A DNA stretch of 64,000 bases from Sphingomonas sp. UBA978 (GTDB lineage: Bacteria; Pseudomonadota; Alphaproteobacteria; Sphingomonadales; Sphingomonadaceae), in assembly GCF_002292295.1 (NCBI RefSeq), contig NZ_DBBS01000019.1:139318-203317 (forward strand), written 5' to 3'. Below are positions 59,524 to 64,000 of this stretch, in pieces (the stretch's first letter is position 1; each line of letters begins with the position of its first letter). The notes beneath the pieces are model-generated. The model had not been told where the DNA came from. It worked only from the letters and a program-made list of their open reading frames with translations, and did not search any database. Made by a program: the position numbers and the translations under genes.

Positions 59524-60072
59524 ATGCTGGTGTTCCTCGATTTCGAAGCCTCGTCGCTCGCCAAGAGAAGCTATCCGATCGAGGTCGCCTGGGTGTTCGA
59601 GGACGGGCGCGAGGAAAGCCACCTGATTCGCCCGCCGCTGCAATGGGACGATTGGGACGACGCGGCCGAGGCGATCCACCATATCCCGCGCGCAAAGCTG
59701 GAGGCCGAGGGCACGCCGCACGACGTCGTCGCGCGCCGGATGGTCGCGGTGCTGAGCGGCCACGCGCTGTTCGCCAGCGCGCCGTCATGGGACGGCAAAT
59801 GGCTGAGCGCGCTCCTGCGCGCCGCCAAGCTGCCGCGCCACGCGCTCCGGCTGAGCGACACCGAGGAGGCGCAACGCGAGACCGCGACGGCGATCCTGCG
59901 CGACGCGGTGCCGGCGGCGGCGCTCGGCGTCGCGGTCGCCGATGTGGTCGCGCTCGCCGAATTCCGCGACCGCGACATACCCGCGCATCGCGCGCTCGCG
60001 GACGCGCGCGACGAATGGGAGCGCTGGTGCGCGGTCCGTCGCGCGGCCGAAGACCGCGCCGCCGGGCGATAG
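59524..60072 (+). CDS. DEDD-type 3'-5' exonuclease
   Basis: This 182-residue protein starts MLVFLDFEASSL, giving the Asp-x-Glu of ExoI. ASAPSWDGKWL supplies a middle Asp and HRALADARDEWERW the final His and Asp. A family role is trimming of RNA or DNA ends. The substrate is not clear. It follows the acyltransferase gene at short distance and is followed by a DUF4169 gene. Confidence 0.85.
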   Translation: MLVFLDFEASSLAKRSYPIEVAWVFEDGREESHLIRPPLQWDDWDDAAEAIHHIPRAKLEAEGTPHDVVARRMVAVLSGHALFASAPSWDGKWLSALLRAAKLPRHALRLSDTEEAQRETATAILRDAVPAAALGVAVADVVALAEFRDRDIPAHRALADARDEWERWCAVRRAAEDRAAGR

Positions 60073-60079
60073 GCGCGCC

Positions 60080-60256
60080 ATGGCCGAGATCGTCAACCTC
60101 CGCCGCGCCCGCAAGGCCCGCGACCGCGCCACCGCCGCGCAGGCGGCCGAAGCGAACCGCGCGAAATTCGGCCGCACGAAAGCGGAACGCGACGCCGACG
60201 CAGCCGACCGCGCGAGAGCGGACCGCACGCTCGACGGCGCCAAGCTCGACGATTAA
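60080..60256 (+). CDS. DUF4169 family protein
   Basis: This 58-residue, highly charged protein starts MAEIVNLRRARKARDR and has ANRAKFGRTKAERD, the DUF4169 pattern. Its function is unknown. It lies seven bases after the exonuclease stop codon and is probably translated from the same mRNA. Confidence 0.85.
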   Translation: MAEIVNLRRARKARDRATAAQAAEANRAKFGRTKAERDADAADRARADRTLDGAKLDD

Positions 60257-60288
60257 ATTCGATCGACATCCGCGGGACACCAAAAGTT

Positions 60289-60383
60289 CGTCATTCCGCG
60301 AAGGCAGGAATCCATAGACGCTACCGCTTCGATTCCGTCCGTGAGGTCGGCGCGTATCGACCCCCGCCGTCGCGGGAGTGACG
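60289..60383. repeat. Dispersed repeat of CGTCATTCC...GTGACG type
   Basis: The stretch begins CGTCATTCCGCGAAGGCAGG and ends CGTCGCGGGAGTGACG, whose ends are imperfect inverted copies. Sequences of this type recur between genes of many GC-rich proteobacteria. It lies between the DUF4169 and SURF1 genes. No coding frame is present. Confidence 0.65.
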
Positions 60384-60487
60384 GCGTGGATTGTCGCGAC
60401 CGACTATAGCCATCCTCCCCGGCGCGCTCGACGGGAGAGGGAACAGACGCTGAAGGCGGCAAAGGGCCAAGCCATCAGTCCAACCCG

Positions 60488-61165
60488 CTACCCCCGCCGC
60501 CGCACCCGCCACGCCATGCCCGCGACCAGCAGCGCCAGCCCGAACCACGTCAGCGCATAGACCATATGGCTGTTGCGGAAGCGCACCACGGTCAGCCCGC
60601 CGCGCGGCCAGCCGGTGCGCGGCCCGCCGGCGTCGATGAAATAGGGGGCGAGTCTTCCGGCCCCCCCCGCCGCGGCGATCGCCGCGACGTCGCGCGAATA
60701 CCAGCGGCCGGCAGCGGGATCGTTGCGGCGCAGGAAGCCGCCGCCCGGCTCGCTCAGCCGCAGCAGCCCGCGCACCGTCTGCACGTCGGGGGAGGGGGCA
60801 ACGCGTCCGCGCTCGCCGGCGGGGACGAAGCCGCGGTTGACCAGCAGCGCGAAGCCGCGGGTCGTGTCGAACGGGGTCAGCACCCAGAAGCCGCCGCCGA
60901 TCTCGGTCACCGCCTGGACATAGGTGTCGGCGTCGCGCCGGTAGCGGCCGGTGGCGACGACCGGCGTGTAGACGTCGTCCGCGCCAATCGCGCCCCAGCG
61001 GGCGGGGCCTGGCGCGGGCACCGGCGCGCGCGCCAGCTGCCGCTCGGTCTGCGCGATCAGCGCGAGCTTCCACGTCCGGCGTTCGAGCTGCCAGATGCCC
61101 AACCCGACGAGCAGGGCGATCGCGGCCAGCAGCAGGCCGGTGACGATCGCCCGCCGCATGGTCAC
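60488..61165 (-). CDS. SURF1-family oxidase assembly protein
   Basis: This 225-residue protein has two membrane helices, near 5-23 (AIVTGLLLAAIALLVGLGIW) and near the C-terminus (MVYALTWFGLALLVAGMAW). The SURF1 pattern GIWQLERRTWKLALI follows the first helix, and VNRGFVPAG and YFIDAGGP are visible. It helps insert heme or copper during terminal oxidase assembly. The GTG at 61165 overlaps the cyoD stop (GTGA), and ATG 61159 is an alternative. Confidence 0.9.
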   Translation of the reverse strand: MTMRRAIVTGLLLAAIALLVGLGIWQLERRTWKLALIAQTERQLARAPVPAPGPARWGAIGADDVYTPVVATGRYRRDADTYVQAVTEIGGGFWVLTPFDTTRGFALLVNRGFVPAGERGRVAPSPDVQTVRGLLRLSEPGGGFLRRNDPAAGRWYSRDVAAIAAAGGAGRLAPYFIDAGGPRTGWPRGGLTVVRFRNSHMVYALTWFGLALLVAGMAWRVRRRG

Positions 61166-61542
61166 ATGCCGGCCATGTCTCCGGAGGTCATGCCGGGCAT
61201 CATGTTGGCGTTCATGTGGAACATCACCCAGAGCGATCCCGCCAGACAGATGGTGACGACGATGATCGTGAAGATCAGCGCCATCAGCGTCCAGCCGTTC
61301 TCCGACTTTGAGTTCATATGGAGGAAATAGACCATGTGGACGACGATCTGAACCAGCGCGAACACCATGACGATGCCGGCGGTGATCCGCGTGTCGGCGA
61401 TGATGCCGCTCATCACCAGACCGAACGGGATGGCGGTCAGGATGACCGACAGCACGAAGCCGATGATATAGTCCTTGCGGGTGCCGTGGGGGGCTCCGGA
61501 CGCATGATCGTCATGGCCGTGGCCATGGGTGTCGGCGCTCAT
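61162..61542 (-). CDS. cyoD: Cytochrome o ubiquinol oxidase subunit IV
   Basis: This 126-residue protein has a His-rich N-terminus and three membrane helices (RKDYIIGFVLSVILTAIPFG, MVFALVQIVVHMVYFLHM, ALIFTIIVVTICLAGSLWVM), as in CyoD. It stabilises the copper site of the bo3-type oxidase. It overlaps cyoC by four bases and SURF1 by four bases. Confidence 0.93.
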   Translation of the reverse strand: MSADTHGHGHDDHASGAPHGTRKDYIIGFVLSVILTAIPFGLVMSGIIADTRITAGIVMVFALVQIVVHMVYFLHMNSKSENGWTLMALIFTIIVVTICLAGSLWVMFHMNANMMPGMTSGDMAGM

Positions 61543-62168
61543 CGCAGCACTCCCAGCAGGTAGACGAAGGTGAAGACGCCGATCCAGATCACGTCGAGGA
61601 AGTGCCAGAACAGCGACAGGCATTGCAGGCGGCGCTGGTTGGCGTCGATCAGGCCCTTGCGGCCGACCTGCACCATCAGCGTCACCAGCCAGATGATGCC
61701 GAAGGTGACGTGCAGCCCGTGCGTGCCGACGAGCGTGAAGAACGCCGACAGGAAGGCGCTGCGCTGCGGCCCGGCGCCCTCGTGGATCAGCTCGGAGAAT
61801 TCGTAGAGCTCGATCCCGAGGAAGGCGAGGCCGAACAGGCCGGTGATCGCCAGCCAGCCCTGCACGCTGCGCAACTTGCCGTCGTTCATCGACAGCATGG
61901 CGAAGCCGTAGGTGATCGACGACAGCAGCAGCATCGACGTATTGAGCGCGACCAGCGGCAGCTTGAAGATCTCATGCGGCTGCGGACCGCCGGCATAGCT
62001 GCCGCCGAACACGCCGTAGGAGGCGAACAGCATCGCGAAGATCAGGCAGTCGCTCATCAGGTACAGCCAGAAGCCCAGCATGGTGCTGCCGCCGGCGTCG
62101 TGATGATGCTCGTCCGTCTCGTAGAAGATCGGCGCCTCGGCGCCGGGCGGGATGGTTGCTTCGCTCAT
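61539..62168 (-). CDS. cyoC: Cytochrome o ubiquinol oxidase subunit III
   Basis: This 209-residue subunit has five membrane helices. It has the STMLGFWLYLMSDCLIFAML opening, the family-typical GIELYEFSELI and FTLVGTHGLHVTFGIIWL, and ends with WHFLDVIWIGVFTFVYLLG. It lies between cyoB and cyoD, five bases from the cyoB stop, as in a standard cyo operon. Confidence 0.95.
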   Translation of the reverse strand: MSEATIPPGAEAPIFYETDEHHHDAGGSTMLGFWLYLMSDCLIFAMLFASYGVFGGSYAGGPQPHEIFKLPLVALNTSMLLLSSITYGFAMLSMNDGKLRSVQGWLAITGLFGLAFLGIELYEFSELIHEGAGPQRSAFLSAFFTLVGTHGLHVTFGIIWLVTLMVQVGRKGLIDANQRRLQCLSLFWHFLDVIWIGVFTFVYLLGVLR

Positions 62169-62173
62169 GGTCC

Positions 62174-64000
62174 TCAGGCCCCCGCCACCGCGGCGCGCGC
62201 GTCGAGCAGCCGGGTCCGTTCGTCCTCGGCTTCCGTCACGTCGGCGGCGGGAATGTAATAATCGCGGTCGTAGTTGAAGGTATGGCCGATCGCGACCGCC
62301 AGCAGGCCGACGAACGCCAGCCCGGCAAGCCACCACATGTACCAGATCATCGCGACGGCGAAGACCGCGGACAGGCCCGCCAGGAACACGCCGGTACCGG
62401 TGTTGCGCGGCATGTGGATGTCCCGGAAGCCCTTGAGCGGCCGCTCGGCATGGTTCGACTTCATGTCGTACCAGGCGTCGAGGTCGCGGACGACCGGCGT
62501 GAACGCGAAGTTATAGGCGGGCGGCGGCGACGAGGTCGCCCATTCGAGGCTGCGGCCGTTCCACGGATCGCCGGTCGTGTCGCGCAGGGCCTCGCGGTTG
62601 CGGACGCTGACGAAGATCTGGATCAGGAAGGCGGCGATGCCGACCGCGATCATCGCGGCGCCGATCGCGGCGATGACGAACCAGATCTGCAGCGACGGGT
62701 CCTCGAAATGGCGCAGGCGGCGCGTCACGCCCATCAGGCCGAGCACGTAGAGCGGCATGAAGGCGACGTAGAAGCCGACCGTCCAGAACCAGAAGCTGAT
62801 CGTGCCCCAGAATTTGTCGAGCGTGAAGCCGAACGCCTTGGGGAACCAGTAGTTGATCCCGGCGAACATGCCGAACAGCACGCCGCCGATGATGACGTTG
62901 TGGAAATGCGCCACCAGGAACAGCGAATTGTGCAGCACGAAGTCGGCGGGCGGCACCGCGAGCAGCACGCCGGTCATGCCGCCGATGACGAAGGTAATCA
63001 TGAACGCGATCGTCCACATCATCGGCAGTTCGAAGCGGATCCGACCCTTGTACATGGTGAACAGCCAGTTGAAGATCTTCGCGCCCGTCGGGATCGAGAT
63101 AATCATCGTGGTGATGCCGAAGAACGAATTGACGCTCGCCCCCGACCCCATGGTGAAGAAGTGGTGCAGCCAGACGAGGTAGGCGAGGATGGTGATGACC
63201 AGCAGCGCGTAGACCATCGACGTATAGCCGAACAGCCGCTTGCCCGAAAAGGTCGAGGTGATCTCGCTGAACACGCCGAACGCCGGCAGGATGAGGATGT
63301 AGACCTCCGGGTGGCCCCAGATCCAGATCATGTTGACGTACATCATGGGGTTGCCGCCCATGGTGTTGGTGAAGAAGTGCGTGCCGAGATAGCGGTCGAG
63401 GCTCAGCATCGCGAGCACCGCGGTCAGCACCGGGAAGGCGGCGACGATCAGCACGTTGGTGGCGAGCGCCGACCAGGTGAAGATCGGCATCTTCATCAGG
63501 CTCATCCCCGGCGCGCGCATCTTGACGATCGTCGCGAGCAGGTTGACGCCCGACAGCAAGGTGCCGACGCCCGCCACCTGCAACGCCCATATGTAATAAT
63601 CGACACCGACATCGGGCGAGTAATCGAGCCCCGACAAGGGCGCCATCGCCAGCCAGCCGGTCCGCGCGAACTCGCCGACGAACAGGCTGACCATGACGAT
63701 CGCCGCACCCGCCGCGGTCATCCAGAAGCTGAAATTGTTGAGGAAGGGGAAGCTGACGTCGCGCGCGCCGATCTGGAGCGGCACGACATAGTTCATCAGT
63801 CCGGTGACGAAGGGCATCGCCACGAAGAAGATCATGATGACGCCGTGGGCGGTGAACACCTGGTCGTAATGGTGAGCGGGCAGGAAGCCGTCGTTGGCGC
63901 CGAACGCCATCGCCTGCTGCGCGCGCATCATCAGCGCGTCGGCGAAGCCGCGCAGCAGCATGACGATGCCGAGCACCATGTACATGATGCCGATCTTCTT
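62174..64000 (-). CDS. cyoB: Cytochrome o ubiquinol oxidase subunit I (5' end outside window)
   Basis: The frame is open to the window edge and shows 608 residues of a heme-copper oxidase catalytic subunit. The proton-channel and ligand region GHPEVYILILPAFGV is present, along with HHFFTMG and VAHFHNVIIGG with its His ligands. It passes electrons from ubiquinol to oxygen and pumps protons. The N-terminal part, and probably cyoA, lie beyond position 64000. Confidence 0.95.
   Translation of the reverse strand, partial: KKIGIMYMVLGIVMLLRGFADALMMRAQQAMAFGANDGFLPAHHYDQVFTAHGVIMIFFVAMPFVTGLMNYVVPLQIGARDVSFPFLNNFSFWMTAAGAAIVMVSLFVGEFARTGWLAMAPLSGLDYSPDVGVDYYIWALQVAGVGTLLSGVNLLATIVKMRAPGMSLMKMPIFTWSALATNVLIVAAFPVLTAVLAMLSLDRYLGTHFFTNTMGGNPMMYVNMIWIWGHPEVYILILPAFGVFSEITSTFSGKRLFGYTSMVYALLVITILAYLVWLHHFFTMGSGASVNSFFGITTMIISIPTGAKIFNWLFTMYKGRIRFELPMMWTIAFMITFVIGGMTGVLLAVPPADFVLHNSLFLVAHFHNVIIGGVLFGMFAGINYWFPKAFGFTLDKFWGTISFWFWTVGFYVAFMPLYVLGLMGVTRRLRHFEDPSLQIWFVIAAIGAAMIAVGIAAFLIQIFVSVRNREALRDTTGDPWNGRSLEWATSSPPPAYNFAFTPVVRDLDAWYDMKSNHAERPLKGFRDIHMPRNTGTGVFLAGLSAVFAVAMIWYMWWLAGLAFVGLLAVAIGHTFNYDRDYYIPAADVTEAEDERTRLLDARAAVAGA

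Noticed and set aside
1..64000. CRISPR arrays, transposases, integrases, prophage genes
   Set aside because: No regularly spaced identical repeats and no recombinase or phage structural motif were seen. Repeats found are short intergenic elements.

Overview
This window looks like chromosomal DNA of a high-GC alphaproteobacterium of the Sphingomonas group. The basis is the collinear block argS-SPOR protein-nagZ-scpA-scpB-tatABC, a complete PhyR/NepR/EcfG general stress response locus, an Oar-like TonB receptor, the DUF1800/DUF1501 pair, cone-less nrdA, and dispersed GC-rich intergenic repeats of a kind I associate with sphingomonads. No rRNA, tRNA, CRISPR array, transposase or phage gene was seen.

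Layout. 1-4.4 kb: 3' part of a glucoamylase-family lipoprotein gene and a TonB-dependent receptor. 4.7-9.0 kb: enoyl-CoA hydratase, glutathione reductase with a vapBC pair directly upstream, and pgi. 9.1-11.6 kb: lepB-rnc-era, where rnc seems to start at CTG. 11.6-16.3 kb: a membrane-anchored unknown, a sirtuin, a small secreted protein, DUF1800 and DUF1501. 16.4-22.8 kb: argS, SPOR, nagZ, scpAB, tatABC. 22.8-27.3 kb: the general stress response (GSR) locus, with entericidin, a candidate small RNA with two C-rich hairpin loops, nepR plus an HRxxN kinase, phyR, a tiny membrane protein, ecfG and a second NepR-like reading frame. 27.4-36.5 kb: glnE, bcp, MFS pump, lipoproteins, outer-membrane protein, HNH and SNase nucleases, and a frameshifted exbD-like gene. 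36.5-37.6 kb: an AT-rich island with a frameshifted gene combining a conserved N-terminal region and a TIR-like/deoxyribosyltransferase-like domain. 37.6-45 kb: nrdB, DUF2171, DUF559, nrdA and a PAS-GGDEF-EAL-PilZ protein. 45-52 kb: class I fumarase, hemerythrin-like, DUF2501, a structured RNA with a leader-like peptide, PRC-barrel, higA with a broken higB, and uvrB. 52-60.3 kb: ferredoxin-NADP reductase, ClC exchanger, MBL hydrolase, amidase, DUF4345, DUF2721, acyltransferase-like protein, exonuclease and DUF4169. 60.4-64 kb: SURF1 and cyoDCB (cyoB runs off the window).

How it fits together. The most coherent theme is the general stress response. Sites of the sigma-EcfG type (GGAAC, 16-17 nt, then C/GGTT) lie in the correct orientation before nepR, the candidate small RNA, an acidic protein, a lipoprotein, DUF2501 and the PRC-barrel gene. 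A weaker one precedes entericidin. The candidate RNA resembles, by architecture only, GsrN of Caulobacter, a stress-sigma-dependent RNA with a C-rich loop. The second interesting theme is decay or capture of accessory genes: a nonsense-inactivated higB beside intact higA, the frameshifted AT-rich TIR-like gene next to nrdB, the frameshifted exbD-like gene, and a DUF559 gene bracketed by two copies of a repeat.

All assignments come from reading the sequence and recalled family motifs. No database search or folding program was run. Start codons were chosen by ribosome-binding sites and family N-termini.
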